DNA of 64,000 nt from Nocardiopsis_B mangrovi. GTDB lineage: Bacteria > Actinomycetota > Actinomycetes > Streptosporangiales > Streptosporangiaceae. The notes beneath the pieces are model-generated. The model was not told the DNA's origin. It saw only the letters and a program-made list of their open reading frames with translations, and made no database searches. Where the stretch lies: positions 62,001 through 126,000 of the forward strand of contig NZ_JBHSFQ010000018.1 in NCBI RefSeq assembly GCF_042653925.1. The letters run 5' to 3'. Position 1 is the first letter of the stretch. Each line of letters starts with the position of its first letter. The translations under genes and the position numbers were made by a program. Of the stretch, positions 42,898-51,409 are shown one piece after another.

Positions 42898-44805
42898 CTA
42901 CTCGGGCGCCGGGGCGGTCGGCTCCGGTGCGGAGCCGCCGTCGGGCCGCTTGTCCTTGCCCTCTTCGGGGCATTCGGAACTCGGGCCGTGGATGTGGGCC
43001 CCGGTCGACGCCTCCTCCGGCACGGACACCGGGACCTCGTCGACCGCGGAGATCTCCAGCTGGAAGTCGCCGTCGTACTCCTGGGCACCCGTCACCACCG
43101 CGGCGGTGACGACCTCCTGCGCCTTGTGCCCGCGCACGATCAGCGGGTCCTTGCGCAGGTCCTTGATGAGCGCCACGCACAGCAGCAGCATGACGACCGT
43201 CCAGGGGGCCGCCACCAGGATGGTCAGGTTCTGCAGGCCGGTGAGCGCGCCGCCCTGGTCGCCATCGGGCCCGGCCGTGACGATCCCGACCGCGAGCATG
43301 ACCCCGGCGACGGCGGCCATCAGCACGCCCCAGAACACGGTGATCCACGTCTTGGGGTCGTTCGCCCCCCGCTGGGACAGGGTTCCCATGACGATCGAGG
43401 CGGAGTCGGCGCCGGTGATGAAGAAGACCGCGACGAGCACGGCGACCAGGACGCTGACGACGGTCGCGAACGGGAAGTTCCCGAGCAGGCCGTAGAGGCT
43501 GGCCTCCTGGTTGGCCGGGTCGAAGAAGTCGGACCCGTTCTCGAACAGGTTGATCGCGGTGCCGCCCATGATGGCGAACCAGATGAGGCTGACCACCGAG
43601 GGGACGATGATGACACCGGCCACGAACTGGCGGATGGTCCGGCCGCGGCTGATCTTGCCGATGAACATCCCGACGAACGGGGTCCAGGAGATCCACCACG
43701 CCCAGTAGAAGATCGTCCAGCTCTGGAGGAAGGGCGCGGCGTCGCCGTCGCTGGCCTCCGTGCGGGCGGCCATGGTGAAGAAGTCCTGGAGGTAGGTCCC
43801 GAGGGTGGTGGGGACCAGGTTCAAGATGTAGACGGTGGGCCCGACGGCGAGCAGGAAGATGAGCAGCAGGGCGGCCATCAGCATGTTGGCGTTGGACAGC
43901 CACTGGATGCCCTTGTCGATCCCCGACACCGCCGAGGCCACGAAGCACACGGCCAGGGCGACGATGATGGCGGTCAGGAAGCTGACGCTGATCCCCTCGA
44001 TGAGGCCGATCTCCAGGAACCCGCCGGCGATCTGGAGTGCGCCCAGGCCCAGGGAGCACGCCGAACCGAAGAGGGTGGCGAAGATGGCCAGCACGTCGAT
44101 GGCCTTGCCGATGGGCCCGTTGGCGGCGCGCTTGCCGATCAGGGGGGTGAAGGCCGCGCTGATGAGCTGGCGGCGGCCCCGCCGGTAGGTGCCGTAGGCG
44201 ATCGCCAGGCCGACGACCGCGTACATGGCCCACGGGTGCAGCGACCAGTGGAACATCGTGGTCGCCATGGCGGTGGCGGCGGTCTGGGCCTCGGAGCCCC
44301 CGCCGGTGCCGGGCGGCGGCTCCAGCATGTGGGCCATCGGCTCGGACACGCCGAAGAACATCAGGCCGATCCCCATGCCGGTGGCGAACAGCATGGAGAT
44401 CCACGAGATCGTGTTGTACTCAGGGGTTTCGTCGTCGCGGCCGAGCCGGATGTTGCCGTAGCGGCTGAAGGCCAGCCAGAGGGCGATGACGACGAACGCC
44501 GAGGCGGCGAGCACGAAGGCCCAGCCGCCGTAGTGGATCAGTCCGGTGAGAGCGGATCCGGCGATCGTGCCGAGTCCTTCGGCCGAGGACACGCCCCAGG
44601 CCAGGAACGCCAGCGCGGCCGCGGCGGCGACGGTGAAGACGAGCCAGTCGGTCCGGGGCTTGGACCGGTCTGCGGCCCCGTGGAGCGGGGGCTCCCAGAG
44701 CAGGTCCTCCGTCGTATACGGCTCGTTCACGGCCGTGACGTTGGATTCTCCAACGGGGGCGTCTGAGCCGTCCCCCGGGGGTCTATTGCTGTTGTTGTCC
44801 GCCAC
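42898..44805 (-). CDS. BCCT-family betaine/choline/carnitine transporter
   Basis: 635 residues, twelve hydrophobic segments from ~65 to 545, and polar ends. Family motifs are GMGIGLMFFGVSEP, HWSLHPWAMYA and the Trp-rich IFYWAWWISWTPFVGMFIGKISRGRT that forms the substrate cage. BCCT carriers take up trimethylammonium osmoprotectants with Na+ or H+. The C-terminal ~75 residues are cytosolic and acidic (DFQLEISAVDEVPVSVPEE), a region that often senses osmotic stress. It starts at ATG 44805 (MADNNSNRPPG) and stands alone, ended by a 13-bp hairpin. Confidence 0.92.
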   Translation of the reverse strand: MADNNSNRPPGDGSDAPVGESNVTAVNEPYTTEDLLWEPPLHGAADRSKPRTDWLVFTVAAAAALAFLAWGVSSAEGLGTIAGSALTGLIHYGGWAFVLAASAFVVIALWLAFSRYGNIRLGRDDETPEYNTISWISMLFATGMGIGLMFFGVSEPMAHMLEPPPGTGGGSEAQTAATAMATTMFHWSLHPWAMYAVVGLAIAYGTYRRGRRQLISAAFTPLIGKRAANGPIGKAIDVLAIFATLFGSACSLGLGALQIAGGFLEIGLIEGISVSFLTAIIVALAVCFVASAVSGIDKGIQWLSNANMLMAALLLIFLLAVGPTVYILNLVPTTLGTYLQDFFTMAARTEASDGDAAPFLQSWTIFYWAWWISWTPFVGMFIGKISRGRTIRQFVAGVIIVPSVVSLIWFAIMGGTAINLFENGSDFFDPANQEASLYGLLGNFPFATVVSVLVAVLVAVFFITGADSASIVMGTLSQRGANDPKTWITVFWGVLMAAVAGVMLAVGIVTAGPDGDQGGALTGLQNLTILVAAPWTVVMLLLCVALIKDLRKDPLIVRGHKAQEVVTAAVVTGAQEYDGDFQLEISAVDEVPVSVPEEASTGAHIHGPSSECPEEGKDKRPDGGSAPEPTAPAPE

Positions 44806-45374
44806 GTTGATCGGCGCCTGGGGCGCCGCCTCCTCTCGCAGTGCGCGCCGGACCGCGTCGCTATCCGCGCCGCGGCCTCAGCCGACGCGCGAACGCATCG
44901 CATCCAGCACAAGTGCTGTGAAACAGGCGCTTCTTACCCCTCCAGGGAGTTCTCGAACGCGTCGTTCGCACCGCGTCGCGGCCGCATTCGGCGCACAGCA
45001 TCGTCGTGTATCGGTCAATAGTGCGACGAGTGGGTCACACTGCGCCACGCGCCTCGCCCGTGTCGTCCGGAACCGGTCAGGGCACCGCCGGTATCGGCGG
45101 GGCGGTGGTCGGCGCGCGGGCCCGGGCGTGCGCTGCGCCGCGCGGTGGAGGGGTCGCCTCCAGAGCGCGCGGCTGCCCAGCGTAGTGGTTCAAAGGTAAA
45201 ACAGTGACCTTTTGGGCCTTCGGGGCTAATCGGGCACGCGCGGAGAAGTGCGGCCGTCGGCGGTCCGGCCGCGGCGCCGCGGCGTGTGCGGGGCTCCCAT
45301 AAGGCGGTGCGGAGCGGAACCCGGCCGGGCACCCCCGCAGGTGGCAGCGGGCCCCCGGGCGACCGTGCGCGAAC
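44806..45374. other. Gap between the BCCT gene and the exonuclease terminator, no gene seen
   Basis: Open frames on both strands are Arg/Pro-rich shadows with no ribosome site. It contains the promoter region of the BCCT gene, but I cannot place the elements. Confidence 0.4.
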
Positions 45375-45408
45375 GGCCCGCACGGCCCCCCGAAGGGCCG
45401 TACGGGCC
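45375..45408 (-). terminator. Hairpin after the DnaQ-like exonuclease gene
   Basis: GGCCCGCACGGCCC and GGGCCGTACGGGCC form a 14-bp stem with one C-A mismatch and a 6-base loop. It lies 33 bases past the stop of the minus-strand exonuclease gene. Confidence 0.65.
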
Positions 45409-45440
45409 GCGGGGCCGCGTTCGCAGCGGCGCGGGGCCGG

Positions 45441-46286
45441 TCAGATGGCCGAGATGGGCCAACTTCCGTCGATCACCCTGCCGTGCCCGGGGCGGCGGCG
45501 GTCCAGCCACTCCTGGCGACTGCGGGCGTACTCGGCCGCCCAGTCGATCTGGCGCTGGTGGAGCTCGGCCAGGCCGAGCGACGCGATGTCGGGACGGCGC
45601 GCGCCGATCTCGCGGGCCACCTCGAGGCAGGCCACGGCGTCGCCGTGCGCCGAATGGGCGTCGGTCAGGTCGACGCCGTAGAACGCGCACATGGCACCGA
45701 GGTTGCGCGCCCCGCGGCGGTAGGGATCGACGCCGCGGTCGATGACCAGGGGGTCGATGATGGCCGAGGGCGGGCCGGAGAGCCGGTCGTCGATCGACTT
45801 CATCCCGTAGCGCCGCAGCTCCTCGGCGAGGACGACGAGGTCGAAGGGCGCGTTGAAGATGACCAGGCCGCGCCCCGCGAGCAGGTGCCCGGCCAGGGAG
45901 TCGGCGATCTCCTCCAGCGCGTCCTCGGCGCGGATCCCCTCGTCGCGGGCGCGCTCGGTGGAGATGCCGTGCACCGCCACGGCGTCCTCGGGGATCTCGC
46001 GGTCGCCGGGGTCGACCAGCCAGGTGCGGGTGGCCCCGGTGGTGTCGACCAGCGCCGCGGACACCAGGAACGCGTCACGGGGGACGTTGGAGGAGGTCTC
46101 GGAGTCGAACCCGGCGAGGTCGCCGGTGTGCCAGCCGAGGTGGTCGCCGCGCGGAGGCGCTTCGGGCTTCGGCTCGTGCTCCGCGCAGTAGGTGCGCCAC
46201 CGCCCGTCCTCCTTGAGAACGACACCGGCGTCGGCCGCGACGGCCGTCCCGCAAGTGGTGCAGCTTCCCGGATAGCGGTTGCGCAT
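45441..46286 (-). CDS. DnaQ-like 3'-5' exonuclease with an N-terminal zinc ribbon
   Basis: 281 residues. A short Cys ribbon begins the protein (CTTCG and later CAEH). The exonuclease core has Exo I GFDSETS (D-x-E), VHGIS, Exo II IFNAPFDLVVL, and Exo III with His and Asp (HSAHGDAVA), the DEDDh set of DnaQ/epsilon-type nucleases. In actinomycetes such stand-alone proteins may proofread or degrade nucleic acid during repair; the exact role is unknown. The start is ATG 46286. A G/C-rich 415-bp gap without a gene separates it from the next gene. Confidence 0.85.
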   Translation of the reverse strand: MRNRYPGSCTTCGTAVAADAGVVLKEDGRWRTYCAEHEPKPEAPPRGDHLGWHTGDLAGFDSETSSNVPRDAFLVSAALVDTTGATRTWLVDPGDREIPEDAVAVHGISTERARDEGIRAEDALEEIADSLAGHLLAGRGLVIFNAPFDLVVLAEELRRYGMKSIDDRLSGPPSAIIDPLVIDRGVDPYRRGARNLGAMCAFYGVDLTDAHSAHGDAVACLEVAREIGARRPDIASLGLAELHQRQIDWAAEYARSRQEWLDRRRPGHGRVIDGSWPISAI

Positions 46287-46701
46287 GTGCCTTCCCTGCC
46301 TCTCTGGGTCAGGGCCATGCTAACGGCGCACGCCGACGCACCAGGGCCGATCGGCGCGGCCGCCCGATCATCCGGGCGCCGTCCCGGGGAGTGGCGGAGG
46401 GGCGGTCCCGGGCGGCGAACGGGCGGCGAACGGGCGGTGCGCAGGCGCGGGGCGCCGGGGGCGGGGATCGCCGGACGCGGAGCGCGGCGCCGCGCGCGAC
46501 CGGGGGACGTGACCCATCTGGCACGGCCGGACGCGATCCGGCACGGCCGGAAGAGCGGCGGCGCGGGCGTTCTCGGGCGCGCAGACATGAGGTCGGATCA
46601 CACGGGTACGCATCCGTAACGCGTGCCTCGCCCCCAGCGGGGCGCGTACCGGAACGCGCGGCCCCGAGCCGCACAGCCCAGAGGGATAGGGGGATATCCG
46701 G
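46287..46701. other. 415-bp gap with short GC repeats, no gene
   Basis: Contains GAACGGGCGGC-type tandem copies at about 46412-46440. No frame has a ribosome site or recognisable product. It separates two divergent genes, so both promoters should be here. Confidence 0.4.
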
Positions 46702-46923
46702 ATGAGCCTGCACGAAGCGTCCCGCCAACTCGAAGCCGCGATCCACGATGCCCGCGTGTCGTTCGACTGCATAGCGCTCGACGAACTGGATCGGGCGCAC
46801 ACGAACGCGATCACCGCCCGCGCGGCGGTCGACGCCGCCGAATACGCGATCCGGGTGGAGGTGGAGCGGCGCGAGAGCGAGGAGGAGGGCACCGCCGCCG
46901 CACGGGAGGAGGCCCAGGGGTGA
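46702..46923 (+). CDS. 73-residue alpha-helical protein of unknown function
   Basis: The product is one charged helical hairpin or coiled coil: MSLHEASRQLEAAIHDARVS, ALDELDRAHTNAITARAAVD, EYAIRVEVERRESEEEG. AGGGGGA lies about 8 bases before ATG 46702. I recognise no family; the heptad-like Leu/Ala/Val spacing suggests oligomer formation. Confidence 0.45.
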   Translation: MSLHEASRQLEAAIHDARVSFDCIALDELDRAHTNAITARAAVDAAEYAIRVEVERRESEEEGTAAAREEAQG

Positions 46924-46931
46924 CCACTCCC

Positions 46932-46958
46932 ACCGGGGCCCGCGATCCGGGCCCCGGT
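46932..46958 (+). terminator. 11-bp hairpin after the small helical protein gene
   Basis: ACCGGGGCCCG and CGGGCCCCGGT form a perfect stem with a 5-base loop, 8 bases after the stop codon. Confidence 0.75.
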
Positions 46959-47026
46959 CCGGCCTCCCCCCGAACCCGCGCCGTCCGCGTCGAACGTGTG
47001 TGCGATGCGGTGGGTATGCTGGGAGC

Positions 47027-47398
47027 ATGTCCGACCAGCAGTTGTCCCCGGACTGGCCGGCGAGTGTGCATCCGCCCGGGTCGGAGTCCTTCGAGCAGAC
47101 CGCCGTCGTCTGGCTGTTCGACCACGTGCCCGCCGACTACCGGTTGCAGGGGGTGCTGCGCCGCCATCCGGTCGCGCTCTCCCGGCTCGCCCGCCAGCAC
47201 GTCGCCGCCGCGCTCGAAGGCGCGCGCCAGGGGTACCGCACCACCCGGGTCGATCTGCGCGACCACCTGCCCACGCACGCCATCGACCAGGTCATGCACG
47301 CCTACATGGCCGAAGGCCAGCGCATGGCGGGGCTGCTGCGGCAGATCGAGGCCGTCGACGACGCCCTGCGCGCCGCCGCCGGGAAACCGCGGGAATGA
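47027..47398 (+). CDS. Conserved-looking small soluble protein of unknown function
   Basis: 123 residues, mostly helical: SESFEQTAVVWLFDHVPADYR, LQGVLRRHPVALSRLARQHV, VDLRDHLPTHAIDQVMHAYM and EGQRMAGLLRQIEAVDDALR. The ordered sequence and clean boundaries suggest a real actinobacterial family, which I cannot name. ATG 47027 has no usable ribosome site, but TATGCT lies 6 bases before it, the spacing expected for a leaderless mRNA. A convergent terminator follows. Confidence 0.65.
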   Translation: MSDQQLSPDWPASVHPPGSESFEQTAVVWLFDHVPADYRLQGVLRRHPVALSRLARQHVAAALEGARQGYRTTRVDLRDHLPTHAIDQVMHAYMAEGQRMAGLLRQIEAVDDALRAAAGKPRE

Positions 47399-47467
47399 GC
47401 CCCGACCGCGTCCGGGCCGCACGTCCGTCCGGCCCGGGCACGCGCCCGGCACCGGTGGACACCCGGG

Positions 47468-47503
47468 CCCCGCGCCCGGCGTCGGTCGATGCCGGGCGCG
47501 GGG
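47468..47503. terminator. 13-bp hairpin between convergent genes
   Basis: CCCCGCGCCCGGC and GCCGGGCGCGGGG form a perfect stem around a 10-base loop, between the gene ending at 47398 and the minus-strand gene ending at 47515. Confidence 0.75.
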
Positions 47504-47514
47504 AATCCCGTGGG

Positions 47515-48126
47515 CTACACCGTGACCCGCACGACCACGGCGGGCTCGGTTCCGGTGTTGATCAGCCGGTAGCCGTCACCCGAGCCCAGGACGCGCGTGC
47601 GGCCCGGCGCCAGTTCCTGGATCGCGAGCATCTCGCCGCCGTCGGCGACCGCCACGAGGTGCGCCCGGCCGTGCGCCAGGCGCAGGACCGCGGGGCGGTG
47701 CGCGCCGTCGGCCGGAACGGCCGTGAACCCGTTCGGTTCCAGGACGGCGGCGGTCACCTTCATCCTGCCGGTCACGCCGCGCCGGGCCGCGCGCGGCGCG
47801 GGTTGCCAGTGGTCGCGCCGGCGGGGCCACAGGGTGGGCCGCACGAGTGCGGCCGACGCCGTGCGGGCGGCGGCCACCAGCCGTCCCACCGTGGGCACTC
47901 CGCGCCCGGCCAGGTGGGCGTAGCCGCTGGTGTGCCCGGCCTGCGTGATGTCGCCGATACCCTCCGGCGACACCGGGGGAGCGGGGGCCGGCCCGGGTAT
48001 CCGGGCGGCCGGGTGGGCGTCGCGTGCCGGGGACGGATCGGGGCGGGGTGCGGCCCGGTGCGGGCGCGATGGCGCGCCGACCGTGCCAGAGGACGGGCGG
48101 GCGGGCGCGGAAAGGTCGTACGACAC
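47515..48126 (-). CDS. Hypothetical protein with a cupin-like C-terminal end
   Basis: 203 residues. The first ~60 are Pro/Arg/Ala-rich and disordered-looking. The rest contains HLAGRGVPTVGRLVAAARTA and a beta-rich end (MKVTAAVLEPNGFTAVPADG, RAHLVAVADGGEMLAIQELA, YRLINTGTEPAVVVRVTV) that resembles the last strands of a cupin. GTG 48126 follows AAGGA by about 10 bases. Unknown function; the ordered C-terminal half supports a real gene. Confidence 0.45.
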   Translation of the reverse strand: MSYDLSAPARPSSGTVGAPSRPHRAAPRPDPSPARDAHPAARIPGPAPAPPVSPEGIGDITQAGHTSGYAHLAGRGVPTVGRLVAAARTASAALVRPTLWPRRRDHWQPAPRAARRGVTGRMKVTAAVLEPNGFTAVPADGAHRPAVLRLAHGRAHLVAVADGGEMLAIQELAPGRTRVLGSGDGYRLINTGTEPAVVVRVTV

Positions 48127-48854
48127 GTGGGACGGTCCTTCATGGGGCCGGGCGCCGGGTACGCGGACTCGGGTACGCGGACGGCGGCGCCGGCGGGTGG
48201 AAACGGGCGGTGGTCCGCACGTCTCGCCCGCGAACGTGGGAACGCATCAGCGGGCGGATCCACAGGGCACGGAGACAGGCCCCGGGGGAGCGGCGGATCG
48301 AGCGGGTACGCGGAAGGCGGTCCGGCTCAGCGGTCGCCGCGACACGAAGGACACGGACACAGCGCACCGGCCACACGGCGAGCGGCCACAAGGGCGCTTC
48401 GAGCCATGACGGTCCGGACCAGGCGGGTGCGCGGGTGCATGCGCGTAAGGACATCAAGTCGCCGCGGAGGTGTCAACCCGATCGCCCGCCCGTGCGTGTC
48501 GGATGTGTCACTGCGGGCGTGCCGTGGTCTCCGACCGCTGATCGGACGACCTCTGCCCGCCCGGAATATGGGTATCCGTCGGGACCAATTTTTCGCAAAC
48601 ACATTGCGATGCCCCGGTATTCGGTGATGGCATTAGGGTGCCCGGCGTCGGGCCGCCTTACCAGGGCGGCGAACGCGCCGGGCGAGCGTCATCCGGGCCG
48701 GACGGCCGGTACCGGACACGAGCACGGCGGACCGCTTCGCGCGGAACGCGTGGTCAACGGCGACCGAGCCCGCATCCCGGTCGGCGCGGGGGGCGGCAGC
48801 GCCCGCACGTCGGATGAGCACACACCCCGCCTGTGCGGGATGTGCCGGAGGTGA
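48127..48854. other. 728-bp gap with no supportable gene
   Basis: Mainly G/C-rich sequence. On the minus strand TTGACA (48476-48471) is a -35-like box about 340 bases before the GTG of the preceding minus-strand gene, with no good -10. Frames on either strand are Arg-rich shadows. Confidence 0.35.
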
Positions 48855-49517
48855 GTGGTGGGGGACGGCGGATCGATCCGCCCCGGTTCCGCCGGGGGGC
48901 CCACCGCGGCCCCCGGCGCCCGGAAGGCGCGGTTCGCGGTGCGCGCGCTGATCGCGGTCGGTGCCGGTGTCATGGCCACGGGGTTCATCGACTGGCGCGC
49001 CGGCCTCTTGGTGGCCGGGCTCACGGCCCTCACCTACGTCCTGCTCGCCACCGCGGCCCCGCGCGTCCCCTCCGCGGAGGGCGGCGGCCCCGAGCGCCCC
49101 TTGCGCGAACTGGAGCGGCGGGGCTACCGGCTCGTCCGCGACGGCGCGTCGCGCCACCTGGCCATCGGGCCCGGCGGCGCCTATCTGCTGGAGGCCCTGA
49201 CACGGCCGTACCGGGTGGTGGCCCGCGCGGGCGCGTGGCGCATCGGCGGCCAGCCGGCCGACCGCGTCTCCGATCGCGCCGGAGCCCGCGCCGCCCGGCT
49301 GGAACGCGTGCTGGGCGCGCCGGGCCCCGACCCCGGGCCGCCCGTCGTCCCCGTGATCCTGGTCGCCGGGCACCTGCCCGAACCCGTCATGCGCTCGGGA
49401 CGCGCGGTGATCGCCCGCCCGCGCGCCGCGGTCCGCTACATCCTCGACCGCCCCGACGTCCTGGGCTCCGGTGACATCGACGTCCTCGCCGACACGGCCC
49501 ACACCCGCCTCGGCTGA
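48855..49517 (+). CDS. NERD-like membrane protein
   Basis: 220 residues. Two hydrophobic segments (VRALIAVGAGVMATGFIDW and LLVAGLTALTYVLLATAA) form a hairpin, followed by a cytosolic domain: ELERRGYRLVRDGASRHLAI, GPGGAYLLEA and VVPVILVAGHLPEP. The Gly-x-Gly strand after GYRLVRD resembles the NERD (nuclease-related) fold seen in similar actinomycete membrane proteins, without a clear full catalytic set. GTG 48855 follows GGAGG by 2-3 bases; GTG 48858 is equally possible. Confidence 0.5.
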   Translation: MVGDGGSIRPGSAGGPTAAPGARKARFAVRALIAVGAGVMATGFIDWRAGLLVAGLTALTYVLLATAAPRVPSAEGGGPERPLRELERRGYRLVRDGASRHLAIGPGGAYLLEALTRPYRVVARAGAWRIGGQPADRVSDRAGARAARLERVLGAPGPDPGPPVVPVILVAGHLPEPVMRSGRAVIARPRAAVRYILDRPDVLGSGDIDVLADTAHTRLG

Positions 49518-49885
49518 TCCGCTCCTCCCTGGTGCGGTGGCTCCGGCGCGGTCGCACCCGTCACACCTGCTCACACCCGCCGGCCGGCCGGCTCGAACGC
49601 GGCCTCGGTGGTGCCCGCGGCGCCCCCGGAGGACGGCGCGCTCCCCGGAGCCGCCCGGTGGCGAACGGCCCGGATCCGGACATGAGCCCGTTCGACGCCG
49701 CGGGGTCCGCCCGCGGCCGGGTGCGGGCGGCGGGCCGTCGCGCAGGCCGGGCGGCAACCTGGTGACCAGGTCGGGACGCGCCGACACTCCCGGGCGCGCC
49801 CGGAATCACGGGAAACGTCCGGGGACGGCACGCGATTCGGCGAGATCACGGCCGATGCCCGGGAAGAACCGTAAATTCGTGAACC

Positions 49886-50671
49886 ATGACGGACCCGGAC
49901 CTTGTCCTGGCGCTGCGTTCGCGGCGCCTACGCCCGGCCGACGCCTGTGCCCGGCTCTACGACGCCCACGGCGACGAGATCTACCAGGCGTGCTGGAGCG
50001 ACCTGCGCGATCACGACCTCGCCCAGGCGATACTGCGCGACACGCTGATCGTCGCCCGCGCGCACATCGACCGGCTCGGCGACCCCGCCCGGCTGCGCGA
50101 ATGGCTGCTCGCCCTCGCCCTGTCCGAGTGCGCGCGCCACCGCGCCGGGCCCTCGCCCGGGCTCGACGGCCCGGAAGGGCGGCGCGACGACGGCGGCGCC
50201 CCGGCCGATGCCCCGGGAGGACGGCGCGGCGGCGGTGGTTTCGCGGCCGACGCTCCGGCGCTCGGTACCGTTCGGCCCGACTGCCTGCGGGTGCGGGTGC
50301 TCAGCGGGGTGGCGCAGGTCGACCGGTGCGGCCAGCGCGCCTACATCGCGACGCGCGCCGGCTCCTTCGACCGGGCCGGCTTCCCGGTCCCGCAGCGGCG
50401 GGACGCGGACGGGCCGGCGGTCGTCCGCCTGCTGCCGGGGTTCGTCGTCCTCGCGTGCACGCTGCTCATCGCCGCGCTGGCCTGCTATGTCTACCTGCTG
50501 GCCGTGGCGGACCGCGGTGTCGGCGGCACCGCCGACGCCCCCGGCATCGTGGGGGCACCCGAGGACACCGGCACGGACGGGGCACCCCGGGACAGCGACG
50601 CGGACACGGATACGGAAGGACGCGGCGCCGCCGGAGACCAGGGGGACGCCGCGGATGCGGGTGCCGGATGA
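49886..50671 (+). CDS. Sigma-region-2-like protein with one membrane helix
   Basis: 261 residues. The N-terminal ~85 (DACARLYDAHGDEIYQACWS, LAQAILRDTLIVARAHIDRL, PARLREWLLALALSECARHR) match region 2 of ECF-type sigma factors, which binds core RNA polymerase and the -10. No region 4 follows. Instead a Gly-rich linker leads to one transmembrane helix (FVVLACTLLIAALACYVYLL) and an Asp/Gly-rich outer tail. This resembles membrane-bound sigma-like regulators of actinomycetes whose role is not known. ATG 49886 fits the family start; no strong ribosome site precedes it. Confidence 0.6.
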   Translation: MTDPDLVLALRSRRLRPADACARLYDAHGDEIYQACWSDLRDHDLAQAILRDTLIVARAHIDRLGDPARLREWLLALALSECARHRAGPSPGLDGPEGRRDDGGAPADAPGGRRGGGGFAADAPALGTVRPDCLRVRVLSGVAQVDRCGQRAYIATRAGSFDRAGFPVPQRRDADGPAVVRLLPGFVVLACTLLIAALACYVYLLAVADRGVGGTADAPGIVGAPEDTGTDGAPRDSDADTDTEGRGAAGDQGDAADAGAG

Positions 50672-50809
50672 GCCCGTGCGGCAGGGAAGGCCGGGCCCGG
50701 GGGTCGCCTCCCGCGCGGCCCGCGGGGGGCGTTCTCGGCGGCGGCGTCCCTTGTCGCCGGGCGACCCGTCGTTCCGCGGTCGCACCCTGCTCCTCGGTCC
50801 GGTGGCGGC

Positions 50810-51331
50810 CTACTCCTCCACCTTGATGTGCGAGCTGTCGCCGTGCACCCCGGCCTCCTCGGCGCGCTTCACCGAGGCGACGACCTCCAGTTCGGCGTCG
50901 TGCCGGCCGGTCCAGGTGGCGCCCTCGACCGACTTGCCGGGCTCCAGGTCCTTGTACACCGTGAAGAAGTGTTCGATCTCCAACCGCTCGAACTCGTTCA
51001 CGTGGTGAATGTCACGCAGGTGCTCCATGCGCGGGTCGGTCGCCGGCACGCAGAGGAGCTTGTCGTCGCCGCCGGCCTCGTCGCGCATGCGGAACATGCC
51101 GATGGCGCGGCAGCGGATGAGGCACCCCGGGAAGGTCGGGTGCTTCAGCAGGACGAGCGCGTCGAGCGGGTCGCCGTCGTCGCCGAGCGTGCCCTCGATG
51201 AACCCGTAGTCGGCGGGGTAGCTGGTCGAGGTGAACAGCATCCGGTCCAGCCGGATACGTCCTGTCTCGTGATCCATCTCATACTTGTTACGCTCGCCCT
51301 TGGGGATCTCGATCGTGACGTCGAATTCCAT
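50810..51331 (-). CDS. ppa: Inorganic pyrophosphatase
   Basis: 173 residues of the family I soluble enzyme: MEFDVTIEIPKGERNKYEMD, the signature region DYGFIEGTLGDDGDPLDALV with three catalytic Asp, KHPTFPGCLI, and the ending HFFTVYKDLEPGKSV. It hydrolyses pyrophosphate from biosynthesis. The start is ATG 51331. A longer minus-strand frame to 52570 is read-through antisense to dacB and is not used. It is divergent from dacB, a common actinobacterial arrangement. Confidence 0.96.
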   Translation of the reverse strand: MEFDVTIEIPKGERNKYEMDHETGRIRLDRMLFTSTSYPADYGFIEGTLGDDGDPLDALVLLKHPTFPGCLIRCRAIGMFRMRDEAGGDDKLLCVPATDPRMEHLRDIHHVNEFERLEIEHFFTVYKDLEPGKSVEGATWTGRHDAELEVVASVKRAEEAGVHGDSSHIKVEE

Positions 51332-51409
51332 GCTGTTCTCGGCTTCCCTTACGACTAGTGTCGCTTCTACTGTTCGAAGTTTTCGCAGGTCAGGAAGGCA
51401 GGTGCCGGG

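Noticed and set aside
42751..44766. 671-codon plus-strand frame opposite the BCCT gene
   Set aside because: Antisense shadow; Asp/Gly/Gln/His-rich and no motif.
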